Origin: Brevundimonas sp. | GTDB lineage: Bacteria > Pseudomonadota > Alphaproteobacteria > Caulobacterales > Caulobacteraceae | Reading direction: 5' to 3' | Assembly (NCBI GenBank): GCA_003248965.1 | Contig: QFQU01000011.1 | Span: forward strand, 1-64,000 | DNA: 64,000 nt | Part shown: in pieces, positions 1 through 8,469 of the stretch | Numbering within the stretch: the first letter of the stretch is position 1 | Layout of the letters: each line of letters opens with the position of its first letter | Notes under the pieces: generated by a model | The model's database searches: none | What the model was told of the DNA's origin: nothing | What the model saw: the letters and a program-made list of their open reading frames with translations, nothing else | Made by a program: the position numbers and the translations under genes

Positions 1-127
1 CGTTGATGTCGTCCATCATGTGGTAGCCGGCGTCGATCGCGCCGTACCAACCGTTCGGTTCCGCCGACGCCGCGCCAGCTGCGAACAGCCCGGCGGTCGC
101 GACGGAGGCTAGAAGCAGGTTCTTCAT
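1..127 (-). CDS. Outer-membrane beta-barrel protein (OmpA-like), 5' end only
   Basis: The first 42 codons of a minus-strand gene that continues past the left edge. The start reads MKNLLLASVATAG, a lysine followed by a hydrophobic stretch ending in an AASA signal-peptidase I site, so the protein is exported. The mature end begins EPNGWYGAIDAGYHMMDD, the style of first strand seen in alphaproteobacterial OmpA-type barrels. I chose the ATG at 127: a GAGG lies six bases before it, whereas the in-frame ATG at 133 abuts that GAGG directly. The barrel assignment is an inference from the short N-terminus, since the rest of the gene is not visible. Confidence 0.6.
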   Translation of the reverse strand, partial: MKNLLLASVATAGLFAAGAASAEPNGWYGAIDAGYHMMDDIN

Positions 128-325
128 ATGCATCCTCACTCGAATAAGATTTGCCCGAAGCCGAGCTGTCGCGCGGCGTTCCCGAGCCGAACGGCGTCGG
201 CAGGGGGCGGTTCCCGCTTATAGCGGCGATTGTGGCGACTGTGGCGCCGTTCCAACACATTATTTGTCCCAGAACGAGAAAATGACCCCTATCGGCGCTT
301 TTTCCGCCTTCCTTGGCCGCTTGCC

Positions 326-351
326 TTGACGCGGGGTGAGGCGCCTAAAGT
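326..351 (+). promoter_or_regulatory. Candidate housekeeping promoter for the thiolase gene
   Basis: TTGACGC at 326 is followed after about ten bases by GCCTAAAGTC. This resembles the Caulobacter vegetative promoter pattern (TTGaCgS, 10-14 bases, GCTANAWC) with one extra base in the second box. It lies 60 bases upstream of the thiolase start. Pattern recognition only. Confidence 0.4.
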
Positions 352-410
352 CCCTTTGCAAAGTCACACAGCCGCGCCGCAGGGACGGCGCGGACAGGAA
401 GGAAATCCCC

Positions 411-1613
411 ATGCGCGAAGCCGTCATCGTCTCCACCGCCCGCACGCCCATCGGCCGCGCCTATCGCGGGGCCTTCAACGACACCCAGGCGCAACAGCTG
501 GGCGCCCACGCCGTTCGTCACGCCGTCCAGCGCGCCGGGGTCGATCCGGCCGAGATCGAGGACGTGGTCATGGGGGCCGCCCTTCAACAGGGTTCGACCG
601 GCACGAACGTCGCGCGCCAGATCGCCCTGGCCGCCGGTCTTCCCGCCTCCGTTCCCGGCATGAGCCTGGACCGCCAGTGCGCCTCCGGGCTGATGGGGAT
701 CGCCACGGCGGCCAAACAGGTCATCTTCGATCAGCAGAAGATGGCCGTCGGCGGCGGGCTGGAGTCGATCTCTCTGGTCCAGAACCAACATATGAACCTT
801 TACCGCATGAAGGACGAGGCGCTGCTGAAGCTGGCGCCGCACATCTATATGTCGATGCTGGAGACGGCCGAGGTCGTCGCCCGTCGCTATGGGATCAGCC
901 GCGACGCCCAGGACGAATACGCCCTCCAGTCCCAGCAGCGCACGGCCGCCGCCCAGGAGGCCGGACGGTTCGACGCCGAGATCGTGCCGATGACGACCTC
1001 CATGCTGGTGATGGACAAGGCCACCGGCCAGACCTCGTCGAAGGAAACCACCCTGTCCAAGGACGAAGGCAATCGTCCCGACACCACCCTGGAGGGTCTG
1101 AAGGCGCTGAAGCCCGTCTTCGGCGGCGGCGAGGAGATTCAACAGGGAGAGTTCATCACCGCCGGCAATGCGTCCCAGCTGTCGGACGGTGCCTCGGCCT
1201 GCGTCGTCATGGAGGCCGGAGAGGCGGTCAAGCGGAACCTGCAGCCCCTGGGCGCCTATCGCGGCATGGCGGTCGCCGGCTGCGAACCGGACGAGATGGG
1301 CATCGGCCCGGTCTACGCCGTGCCCAAGCTGCTGAAGCGCCACGGCCTGACCATCGACGACATCGGCATCTGGGAGCTGAACGAAGCCTTCGCGGTCCAG
1401 GTCCTGTACTGCCGCGACACCCTGGGCATTCCCGACGACCGGCTGAACGTCTCGGGCGGCGCCATCTCCATCGGCCACCCCTACGGCATGTCGGGCGCCC
1501 GCATGACCGGCCACGTCCTGATCGAGGGCAAGCGGCGCGGCGCTAAATACGGCGTCGTCACCATGTGCATCGGCGGCGGCATGGGCGCGGCCGGGCTGTT
1601 TGAAATCTTCTGA
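411..1613 (+). CDS. Acetyl-CoA acyltransferase (thiolase family)
   Basis: A 400-residue thiolase that carries out CoA-dependent condensation or cleavage of 3-ketoacyl-CoA in fatty-acid or acetoacetyl-CoA metabolism. The three catalytic residues are visible: nucleophilic Cys90 in DRQCASG, His356 in IGHPYGMSG and Cys386 in MCIGGGMG. The length is typical. The start is the ATG at 411, preceded by AGGAAGGA; upstream in-frame ATGs give no thiolase-like sequence. The gene stands alone, with a candidate promoter upstream and a repeat-rich gap downstream. The last 50 bp around its stop are duplicated 89 bp further on (see repeat). Whether it is degradative (FadA/FadI) or biosynthetic cannot be told from sequence alone. 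Confidence 0.93.
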   Translation: MREAVIVSTARTPIGRAYRGAFNDTQAQQLGAHAVRHAVQRAGVDPAEIEDVVMGAALQQGSTGTNVARQIALAAGLPASVPGMSLDRQCASGLMGIATAAKQVIFDQQKMAVGGGLESISLVQNQHMNLYRMKDEALLKLAPHIYMSMLETAEVVARRYGISRDAQDEYALQSQQRTAAAQEAGRFDAEIVPMTTSMLVMDKATGQTSSKETTLSKDEGNRPDTTLEGLKALKPVFGGGEEIQQGEFITAGNASQLSDGASACVVMEAGEAVKRNLQPLGAYRGMAVAGCEPDEMGIGPVYAVPKLLKRHGLTIDDIGIWELNEAFAVQVLYCRDTLGIPDDRLNVSGGAISIGHPYGMSGARMTGHVLIEGKRRGAKYGVVTMCIGGGMGAAGLFEIF

Positions 1614-1722
1614 GATCGCCCGAAAGCCGCGCCCACATCAAACAAAGCTTCGAAACGCCAGCGTTTCGAAGCGGCGCGGCCGGGCCGTTCGAAATCTTCT
1701 GAGATCGCCCGAAAGCCGCGCC
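1584..1722 (+). repeat. 50-bp direct repeat of the thiolase 3' end flanking a perfect palindrome
   Basis: Bases 1584-1633 (the last thiolase codons, stop codon and 20 bp beyond) recur at 1673-1722 with two mismatches in 50. Between the arms lies a perfect 12-bp inverted repeat, 1647-1658 against 1661-1672, with a 2-base loop. The second copy is non-coding. It looks like a local tandem duplication after the stop codon. Confidence 0.85.
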
Positions 1723-1735
1723 ATCCAACCCCGTC

Positions 1736-1833
1736 ATCCTCGGGCTTGCCCCGAGGATCGGATGCGGATCGGGCTGTGCGTCGCTCTTTTCGCAAGGCGG
1801 CGGACCATCCGGCCCTCGGGTCAAGCCCGAGGG
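1736..1833. repeat. Pair of REP-like palindromes in inverted order
   Basis: 1736-1758 (9-bp stem of ATCCTCGGG with its complement) and 1813-1833 (8-bp stem of CCCTCGGG with its complement) are two copies of one palindrome family. The second is in the opposite orientation, with loop TCAAG against CTTGC. Together they bracket about 100 bp between the thiolase and coq7, like the paired REP units of enterobacterial BIMEs. No other coding potential is evident in this gap. Confidence 0.65.
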
Positions 1834-1849
1834 TAACGGTTGGAAAACG

Positions 1850-2419
1850 TCAAACCTTCTCGCTGACCTTGATCGCCACCCGACATCCCGCCTTGATCAC
1901 GCTGGACAGCAGGCGATAGGCAGGGGCCTCGCGGCTGCCGTGTTCGATGGCGTGGTCGTGATGCGCCAGTTCCTCTTCGCGGAACTGCTTCAGTTCGGCG
2001 GCCAGGTCCGGGTCACGGTCGCCGATCTCGGCGATCTGGTCGGCATAGTGTTTCTCGATCACGCTCTCGACCGCCTCGGTGCAGGCGTGGGCCGCTTTCT
2101 CGCCCATCAGGGCCGTGCCGGCGCCCAGGGCCGAGGCCGCCAGACGCCACAAGGGCGTCATGACGGTGGGCCGCACCCGACGCTCGTTCAGCAGACGGTT
2201 GAACCGGTCCAGGTGCACGGCCTCCTGGTCCTGCATTTCCGACAGGTCGCGCACCATGTCGCCATGCGCCTTTCGACCCTCGAACACCGCCTTCTGAGCG
2301 CGATAGATCAGGACGGCGGCGTATTCGCCGGCGTGATCGACCCGCAGGATTTCGTCCATCCGGGCCTTGTCGGCGCCGGCGCCGGGGCGTGGCAGGGGAA
2401 TGTGGGCGGCGTCGCTCAT
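1850..2419 (-). CDS. coq7: COQ7-family demethoxyubiquinone hydroxylase
   Basis: A 189-residue diiron hydroxylase of ubiquinone biosynthesis, catalysing ring hydroxylation late in the pathway at the membrane. The four-helix-bundle ligands are present: Glu32 in DHAGEYAA, Glu66 and His69 in EAVHLDRF, Glu115 in CTEAVES, and Glu150/His153 in EEELAHHDHA. The length matches the short bacterial COQ7 type. It follows dsbB on the minus strand with four bases between the dsbB stop and this ATG, so the two are probably cotranscribed. A REP-like pair lies just beyond its stop. Confidence 0.93.
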   Translation of the reverse strand: MSDAAHIPLPRPGAGADKARMDEILRVDHAGEYAAVLIYRAQKAVFEGRKAHGDMVRDLSEMQDQEAVHLDRFNRLLNERRVRPTVMTPLWRLAASALGAGTALMGEKAAHACTEAVESVIEKHYADQIAEIGDRDPDLAAELKQFREEELAHHDHAIEHGSREAPAYRLLSSVIKAGCRVAIKVSEKV

Positions 2420-2423
2420 CGGC

Positions 2424-2966
2424 TCAGGCCTTTTCGATCCGGGGCGCGCGGGCGTCCTTGGGGCGTTTCGCGGCCAACAGGCTGAACACCGCCAGCGCCG
2501 CCGAGATCACGGCGTTCCATCCGGCCATGGACAGGCCCCAGCGCCAAGCCACGTCGCCGCAGCCGATGACCTTGACGGCCGGCCCCGTGCCCAGGGCCAG
2601 GGCCGTCAGACTGTCCAGATCGACCTTGCCGCCGACCGAGGCGCAGGTCGCCGGCAGCGCCCACCAGCCGTATTCACCGCCCATGTGGAAGACAGCCGTG
2701 ACGGCTCCCGTGGCGAAGACCGCCGCCAGCAGGAAGGAGGCGATCCGGGGCGTGCCCCGCCGTCCGCCGCTGAACAGGGTCCAACCCGTCGCCAGCGCCG
2801 CCACCGCGACGGCGCCCCAATAGACCTCGCGTTGTTTCAGGCAAAGATTGCACGGCGCCAGGCCGCCGAACCGCTCGAACGCATGGGCCGCGCCCAGCAT
2901 GGCCAGCGACGCGGCCAGGGCGAAGGCGGTCCACCAGCGGGTGAGAAGGCGATAGAGGTCTCTCAT
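2424..2966 (-). CDS. dsbB: Disulfide bond formation protein DsbB
   Basis: A 180-residue inner-membrane quinone reductase that reoxidises periplasmic DsbA. It shows four hydrophobic segments, the redox pair Cys39-Cys42 in APCNLC after the first membrane segment, and a second pair of cysteines, Cys108 and Cys136, in the long periplasmic loop. The Arg of KQREVYW follows the first pair as usual. It sits between the YqaA-type gene (39 bases upstream) and coq7 (4 bases downstream), suggesting one minus-strand transcript. Its need for ubiquinone fits the coq7 neighbour, though that link is inference. Confidence 0.92.
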   Translation of the reverse strand: MRDLYRLLTRWWTAFALAASLAMLGAAHAFERFGGLAPCNLCLKQREVYWGAVAVAALATGWTLFSGGRRGTPRIASFLLAAVFATGAVTAVFHMGGEYGWWALPATCASVGGKVDLDSLTALALGTGPAVKVIGCGDVAWRWGLSMAGWNAVISAALAVFSLLAAKRPKDARAPRIEKA

Positions 2967-3005
2967 CGTATCCCGGTCATACTCCGCCGCCGGCCCGCCG
3001 TCGAC

Positions 3006-3581
3006 TTACAGAAGCTTCAGCACGACGATCAGCCCGATCAGGGCGACCAGCCCCACGCCGGTCCACAGCGCCAGCCGCTTCTCCACCTGCGCCAGCATGG
3101 CGGGGCCCCAGGTCTTCAGTATCCACGCCTCCAGGAAGAAGCGCCCGCCCCGCGTCGCCACCGACGCGGCGATGAAGATGGGGAAGCTGAACGCCGCCAG
3201 ACCCGAGGCGATCGTCACCAACTTGTAGGGAATGGGCGTCAGTCCCTTGATCAATATGACCCACAGCCCCCACTGGTCGAACCACTGACGAAACTGCTCC
3301 AGCCCGTCCGAATGGCCCAGCACCCGCATGATCGCCAGACCCAGGTCGGTCAGGAAATAGCCGATGGCGTAACCCAGAATCCCGCCCAGCACCGAGGCGA
3401 CAGTGCAGACCGCGGCGTAGAAATAGGCCTTCTGCGGTCGCGCCAGGATCATCGGCGCCAGCATCACGTCGGGCGGAATGGGAAAGATCGAACTCTCGGC
3501 GAAGGAGACCACGGCCAGGGCCCTGGTCGCGTGCCGGCTGCGGGCCAGTTCGAACACGCGGTCATACAGTTTGCGAAGCAT
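3006..3581 (-). CDS. YqaA/DedA-type (VTT domain) inner-membrane protein
   Basis: A 191-residue membrane protein of the SNARE-associated/VTT superfamily, YqaA branch. Visible features are a short amphipathic N-terminus, SFAESSIFPIPPDVMLAP (the conserved E..FPIPPD segment), a glycine-rich GGILGYAIGY helix, KGLTPIPYKLVTIASG and a C-terminal anchor. Members are thought to move lipids or act in envelope homeostasis; the substrate of this one is unknown. I used the ATG at 3581. The frame stays open to 3797, but the extra N-terminus is compositionally unlike a protein and would overlap the divergent peptidase gene. It heads the probable yqaA-dsbB-coq7 transcript. Confidence 0.85.
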   Translation of the reverse strand: MLRKLYDRVFELARSRHATRALAVVSFAESSIFPIPPDVMLAPMILARPQKAYFYAAVCTVASVLGGILGYAIGYFLTDLGLAIMRVLGHSDGLEQFRQWFDQWGLWVILIKGLTPIPYKLVTIASGLAAFSFPIFIAASVATRGGRFFLEAWILKTWGPAMLAQVEKRLALWTGVGLVALIGLIVVLKLL

Positions 3582-3772
3582 GCGGATCCTCGGCGTCGGA
3601 ACCGACGCCCTTCCCGACGCGGATAACACGCCGCGTGATGGCGCGTCATCCGCTTGAGTCTGATGCAAACCGTCGCTGGCGCTGAAAGCCGCCGGGGGTG
3701 GATTCGCCGTGAAATTGCCTGAATCGAAAGCGCCAGTATGCTGACGCTTTCCCCAAAGGAGCTCCGGCCCAG

Positions 3773-5371
3773 ATGAAGACGAATCGGTTCGGAGCACTCG
3801 CCGTCGCCCTGACGCTGACCTTGGGCATGACCGCCCCGGCCCAGGCCCAGCAAAGCGCGACCATCGAGGCGCGCACCGCCCCCGGCGGCGTCGCCGTGAC
3901 CTGGCGGCTGGCCCAGCCGACCACCGAGGTCGCCTTCCTAGACTCCGGCGTCATTCGAACCGCGTGGACCATGACCACGCCCGGCCTCACGCTGGCGGAC
4001 GGGGTGGTGAAGTCCGATCGGCCGTTCGAAACCTTCGAAATCCTGATCGCGCCGGACGCGGCCGAGGTCGACCGCGTATATATGGCCCTGGCGCGCGTCG
4101 GCGCGGGCCATGTCCTTTACGGTCCCGGCCTGTCGCTGAAGGGGATGGACGCCGAACTGACCGCGCAGCCGGTCGGGGGCGAAACCGCCCTGCCCCGGAC
4201 CGATGCGATCAAGGGCTACGCCTATCTCGGCCCGGAGGCGGCCGTCACGCGCCGGGACGGCGGGGCGGTGGTGTCCGGCGCCTCGGTCCCCGCATCGCTG
4301 TCCAAGCTGATGAGCGAGGGTTTCCTGGCGTCCCAGACCTTCTATGGCGCCCGGCTGGGCCGCGACCTGCCCTATCAGCCGGTTCTGATCGTCACGACCG
4401 ACAGCCCCGGCCCCTCGACCTTTCGCGGCGACGTCACCGACACGGGCGTCGTCTCCACACGATTCTTTGGCGCGTCCTGGGACCCGCCGGCCGAGGACGT
4501 GGCGGGGCCCCTGTCGACCTTCGTCTGGCATGAGACCTTCCACCTGTGGAACGGCCACGGCCTCACTGTGAAGGACGGCGACACGGCGCCCTGGCTGCAC
4601 GAGGGCGGGGCCGAATACGGCGCCCTGGTCGCCGCCGCCTCCTCTGGCGTCATCGACGACGCCCAGACCAGAACGTCCCTGGCCCAGCGACTGAACGGTT
4701 GCCGATCCGCCCTGGGAAACCGCGACTATGATCCCCGCCGTCTGCGGTCCGGCTCGGGCATCTACGATTGCGGCGTGGTGATCCAGTGGATCGCCGATCT
4801 GGAGGCGCGGCAGGCGTCCCAAGGCGGGCGCGATGTCCTCGACCTGTGGAAGACGATGCTGGACGCAGGGCGCGCCGGCGACGGCTACGGCGTGGCGGAC
4901 TTCCGCGCCCTCCTGCCCAACGACAGCGGAATCAATATCCTGCTGGACGGCCCCGGCGCAGACCGCTGGGCGAGGATCGAGGCGCGGCTGACGGCCCTGG
5001 GCGTCGCCCTGAAGGACCAACCCGGCCGAGGCGACTATCGTCTCGCCGCCCTGTTCCACCTGAACGACCAGAACTGCACCGGCGGCTCTACAGGCTTCTA
5101 TCAGGTTCCAGAGGGCATTAAGCTGGACACCACGGACAAATGCGGCGTCCTGGCCGGATCGCCGGTTCTTGCCGCCATAGAGGATCACGACCCCTACGCC
5201 GACGCAGAGGCCATGTTCTTCGCCGTCCAGGCCCGCTGCGCGGCCGACCTGCCGGTGCGATATCGATTCCAGGACGGCCGATCGGTCGAGGCGGTCTGCA
5301 AGGCCCCGCTCGCAACGCCCAAGGCCTGGGTCGTCACGGCGGCCCCGTCCTTGAAAACCCGCAGCGCCTGA
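3773..5371 (+). CDS. Secreted HExxH metallopeptidase-like protein (gluzincin type)
   Basis: A 532-residue exported protein. The signal peptide runs MKTNRF then a hydrophobic core to APAQAQ. A zinc-binding His253-Glu254-x-x-His257 lies in WHETFHLWNG and is followed about 19 residues on by Glu277 in WLHEGGAEY, the arrangement of M1/M61 aminopeptidases, which have WL.EG.A.Y after HExxH. Several cysteines in the C-terminal half (NGC, IYDC, QNC, DKC, ARC, EAVC) suggest disulfides in the periplasm. AAGGAG precedes the ATG. It is divergent from the YqaA-type gene with 191 bp between. I do not recognise a named family over the full length. Confidence 0.75.
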   Translation: MKTNRFGALAVALTLTLGMTAPAQAQQSATIEARTAPGGVAVTWRLAQPTTEVAFLDSGVIRTAWTMTTPGLTLADGVVKSDRPFETFEILIAPDAAEVDRVYMALARVGAGHVLYGPGLSLKGMDAELTAQPVGGETALPRTDAIKGYAYLGPEAAVTRRDGGAVVSGASVPASLSKLMSEGFLASQTFYGARLGRDLPYQPVLIVTTDSPGPSTFRGDVTDTGVVSTRFFGASWDPPAEDVAGPLSTFVWHETFHLWNGHGLTVKDGDTAPWLHEGGAEYGALVAAASSGVIDDAQTRTSLAQRLNGCRSALGNRDYDPRRLRSGSGIYDCGVVIQWIADLEARQASQGGRDVLDLWKTMLDAGRAGDGYGVADFRALLPNDSGINILLDGPGADRWARIEARLTALGVALKDQPGRGDYRLAALFHLNDQNCTGGSTGFYQVPEGIKLDTTDKCGVLAGSPVLAAIEDHDPYADAEAMFFAVQARCAADLPVRYRFQDGRSVEAVCKAPLATPKAWVVTAAPSLKTRSA

Positions 5372-5513
5372 CTTCTCGCCCCTGGCCCCAAGGGCGGGTC
5401 ATCACGTCCCCGTGGCTTCGGCTTGGCTCCGTCGCCTTCCACGACTAGGTTCCGCGCCAATCGGCGGCCCCTATCGGTTAAGTCCGCCTCAAAATCCGTG
5501 CGGGAGACGCGCC

Positions 5514-6620
5514 ATGAACGACATGACCCAGGACCAGCCGACGGCCCAACAGATCGACCAGGAAAACCCCCTCGGCGTCGACGGCTTCGAATTCGTCGAA
5601 TTCACCGGCCCGGAGCCCGAGGCCATGATTTCGCGTCTGGAGACGATGGGCTTCACCCAGACCCATGTGAATCCGACGACCGACGTGGTGCGCCTGAAGC
5701 AGGGCGACATCACCATGCTGGTTCACCGTTCGCCCCAGGGCCAGGCGGCGGACTTCGCCCGTGATCACGGGCCCTCGGCCAACGGCATGGCCTTCCGCGT
5801 CGCCGACGCCAAGGCCGCCTTCGAGGGCGCCTTGGCGCGCGGGGCGGTCAAGGCCGAAGGCGCGGCCGGCGGCGCCCTGGGCCAGGACTATCCCTATATC
5901 CTGCAAGGCATCGGCGGCTCGCTGCTCTATGTCATCCACCAGTACGGCGAGACCGGCTCTCTCTACGACAGCTGGGACGAGATCGAGGGCTGGGAAGAGG
6001 CTGAGCGCAAGAACTCGGTCGGGCTGGAGGTGCTGGACCACCTGACCCACAACGTCCGTCGCGGCCAGATGCGCACCTGGTCCGGCTTCTACAACTCGAT
6101 CTTCAACTTCGAGGAGCAGAAGTATTTCGACATCAAGGGCAAGGCGACCGGCCTGTTCTCCCAGGCGATGATCGCGCCCGACCGCGCCATCCGCATCCCG
6201 CTGAACGAAAGCCAGGACGAAAACTCCCAGATCGAGGAGTTCATCCGCCGCTACAACGGCGAAGGCATCCAGCACATCGCCCTGACCACCGAGAACATCT
6301 TCGAGACGGTCGAGGCCATGCGCGCGCGCGGCGTCGATTTCCAGGACACCATCGAGACCTATTTCGAACTGATCGACAAACGCCTGCCCAACCACGGCGA
6401 GGACGTGGAACGGATGCGCAAGAACCGCATCCTGATCGACGGCTCGGACGAAGAGGGCCTGCTGCTGCAGATCTTCACCCAGGACACATTCGGCCCGATC
6501 TTCTTCGAGATCATCCAGCGCAAGGGCAACGAAGGCTTCGGCAACGGCAACTTCCAGGCCCTGTTCGACTCCATCGAACTGGACCAGATCCGTCGCGGCG
6601 TCATCAAGGTCGACGCCTGA
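5514..6620 (+). CDS. hpd: 4-Hydroxyphenylpyruvate dioxygenase
   Basis: A 368-residue iron(II) oxygenase converting 4-hydroxyphenylpyruvate to homogentisate, the second step of tyrosine degradation. The facial triad is visible in the C-terminal half: His176 in DHLTHNV, His254 in GIQHIAL and Glu332 in FFEII. The N-terminal half is the usual degenerate glyoxalase-like domain. I used the ATG at 5514, which has GGGAG eight bases upstream; the open frame extends further but without homology. The next small gene begins at the base after its stop. fahA lies 1.8 kb downstream, but homogentisate dioxygenase is not in this window. Confidence 0.96.
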   Translation: MNDMTQDQPTAQQIDQENPLGVDGFEFVEFTGPEPEAMISRLETMGFTQTHVNPTTDVVRLKQGDITMLVHRSPQGQAADFARDHGPSANGMAFRVADAKAAFEGALARGAVKAEGAAGGALGQDYPYILQGIGGSLLYVIHQYGETGSLYDSWDEIEGWEEAERKNSVGLEVLDHLTHNVRRGQMRTWSGFYNSIFNFEEQKYFDIKGKATGLFSQAMIAPDRAIRIPLNESQDENSQIEEFIRRYNGEGIQHIALTTENIFETVEAMRARGVDFQDTIETYFELIDKRLPNHGEDVERMRKNRILIDGSDEEGLLLQIFTQDTFGPIFFEIIQRKGNEGFGNGNFQALFDSIELDQIRRGVIKVDA

Positions 6621-6806
6621 ATGCGGCTGCGTCCGCCGACATGGCTGCCCTGGCTCGGCCCGGTCCTCGCGGCCGGCGCCGGGGCCCTCGCGGGCGAATA
6701 CTGGCTGGGAGGCGGGTTCTGGGTGGTGCTGTTCGCCGCCCTGATCTGCGGCTTCGCGCCGATCATCGGCTATCAGGTGTGGAAGCGGCTGCACCATCGG
6801 GGGTGA
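6621..6806 (+). CDS. Small two-helix membrane protein coupled to hpd
   Basis: A 61-residue protein with two predicted membrane helices (about 8-27 and 31-50) and a basic end, KRLHHRG. Its ATG starts at the base after the hpd TGA, so translation is probably coupled. I do not recognise a family. A role alongside tyrosine catabolism would be a guess. Confidence 0.65.
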   Translation: MRLRPPTWLPWLGPVLAAGAGALAGEYWLGGGFWVVLFAALICGFAPIIGYQVWKRLHHRG

Positions 6807-6823
6807 CGTCCCCCTCCTTGCTT

Positions 6824-6854
6824 CGTCATTCTCGGGCACGGCCCGGGAATGACG
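6824..6854. repeat. REP-like palindrome
   Basis: A 13-bp stem (CGTCATTCTCGGG with its near-complement, one G-U-compatible mismatch) and a 5-base loop lie between the small membrane protein and the asparaginase homologue. The core resembles the palindromes at 1736 and 1813. There is no T tract, so it reads as a repeat more than as an intrinsic terminator. Confidence 0.6.
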
Positions 6855-6946
6855 GGCGAAAGACGCCTCGATTCAGATTCTCGACCCAATCGACCTGACA
6901 CGCGCGCGCGTCGGGCTACAATGCGCGCGCCTCATCGGGGAACAGC

Positions 6947-8113
6947 ATGACGCGCATCGGACTCATCGGACTGGTTGGACTCTTTTTTCTGGGATCGGCC
7001 GCCCGGGCCCAGGAGGCCCCACGCTGGTCTCTGGCTATACACGGCGGGGCGGGGGTGATCGAACGCGCCAATCTCAGCCCGGAACAGGACGTCGCCTATC
7101 GCGCCGCCTTGCAGCAGGCGCTGGACGCCGGTTCGGCCGTGCTGGCGCAGGGCGGCTCGGCGCTGGACGCGGTCCAGGCCGCCGTTCAGGTCATGGAGGA
7201 CGACCCCCTGTTCAACGCCGGGCGCGGGGCGGTCTTCACCGCCGCCGGACGCAACGAACTGGACGCCGCGATCATGGACGGGACAAACCGCGCCGCCGGC
7301 GCCGTCGCCGGCCTGACGACCATCCGTCACCCGGTCGCCGCCGCCCGCGCCGTGATGGAAAAATCGCCCCACGTCTTCCTGATCGGTCCCGGCGCCGAGG
7401 CCTTTGCGGCCCAGCAGGGCCTGGAACAGGTCGATCCGGCCTTCTTCTTCACCGAGCGCCGCTGGCGCGGATTGGTCGACGCCCTGACCGCCAAGGGCCT
7501 GCCGATCCCCGACCGGCCCCAGGGCGCGCCGCCGCCTCCGGCCGTGCCGATGGCCGCCAACGATCCGTCCGCGCCGCCGTTGAACGAACGAAAGTTCGGC
7601 ACCGTCGGCGCCGTCGCCCTGGACAGCCAGGGCCGCCTCGCCGCCGCCACCTCGACCGGCGGGACCACCGCCAAGCAATGGGGTCGGGTCGGGGACGTGC
7701 CGGTGATCGGCGCCGGGACCTACGCCTCCAACGCCGACGGCTGCGCGGTCTCGGCGACCGGCGACGGCGAATATTTTATCCGCGCCACCGTCGCCCGCGA
7801 CATCTGCGCCCGGATAGGCTTCTGGAACAGCCTGAGCGACGAGGAAAAATTCGAGCGAGAACGGTCCGGCTCCGAGGCGGCCTGCAGGGGTTACTCTTCC
7901 GATCAGATATGCGTAGCCAACATGATGCCCGCTCCCATCGCAGCGGCGAATGCCGAGCTTGCCGAGGCCAAGGCGCTTGGCGGACTTGGCGGTGTCATCG
8001 TGATGCCGATCGGAGGCGTTCCCTATTTCGCCATGACGACCTCGGGCATGTATCGCGGCGCGGTATCTTCCGACACGCCCGCCCGTGTCGCCATCTACGC
8101 CGATGAACGCTGA
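6947..8113 (+). CDS. Exported isoaspartyl peptidase/L-asparaginase (Ntn hydrolase, T2 family)
   Basis: A 388-residue precursor with a signal peptide ending near AARAQEA. The mature protein begins with the family motif LAIHGGAG. It is expected to self-cleave before Thr219 in KFGTVGAVAL, which becomes the N-terminal nucleophile, followed by TSTGGTTAKQWGRVGD and GAGTYA. Such enzymes hydrolyse isoaspartyl dipeptides or asparagine. The signal peptide and a proline-rich linker before the cleavage site point to the periplasmic branch. A cysteine-rich stretch near residues 285-330 is longer than in EcAIII and may be lineage-specific. Preceded by a REP-like palindrome. Confidence 0.9.
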   Translation: MTRIGLIGLVGLFFLGSAARAQEAPRWSLAIHGGAGVIERANLSPEQDVAYRAALQQALDAGSAVLAQGGSALDAVQAAVQVMEDDPLFNAGRGAVFTAAGRNELDAAIMDGTNRAAGAVAGLTTIRHPVAAARAVMEKSPHVFLIGPGAEAFAAQQGLEQVDPAFFFTERRWRGLVDALTAKGLPIPDRPQGAPPPPAVPMAANDPSAPPLNERKFGTVGAVALDSQGRLAAATSTGGTTAKQWGRVGDVPVIGAGTYASNADGCAVSATGDGEYFIRATVARDICARIGFWNSLSDEEKFERERSGSEAACRGYSSDQICVANMMPAPIAAANAELAEAKALGGLGGVIVMPIGGVPYFAMTTSGMYRGAVSSDTPARVAIYADER

Positions 8114-8158
8114 GTTCAGGCGTATTAAACCACAACGTTTCTCTTCGAGCCCCAACCC

Positions 8159-8425
8159 ATGCCCGCCCCCGACGACGAACTGACCCTGATGGCCAATGAA
8201 GAACTGGACGCGGCCTGCGCCATGCCCTTCGTCGAGTTGAAGAAGATCACGCCCTGGGGCGACAGCTACGAAGGCTTCGCCCCGTCCGGCCGCACGGTCG
8301 AGATCGAGCGTCGCTACCTCTGGGCCGTCGAGCCGGAAGGCGGCGTCATCGTCGAGGTCGAGGTGCGCGACCGCGCCGCCCGCGCCGGCGCCGAAGCCCG
8401 CGCCCTTCTGACGGCCGCCGAATGA
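8159..8425 (+). CDS. Conserved-looking small acidic protein, unknown
   Basis: An 88-residue soluble protein with ordinary local codon use and a strongly acidic N-terminus. It has no recognisable motif beyond a WGDSYEGFAPSGR segment and a beta-rich centre (VEIERRYLWAV, GGVIVEVEVRD). It lies 45 bases after the asparaginase homologue and 44 bases before fahA on the same strand. Function unknown. Confidence 0.6.
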   Translation: MPAPDDELTLMANEELDAACAMPFVELKKITPWGDSYEGFAPSGRTVEIERRYLWAVEPEGGVIVEVEVRDRAARAGAEARALLTAAE

Positions 8426-8469
8426 TCCGGTCGGTTCCCAATCCCGCAAATCCGGTCTAGGCCTTGGTC

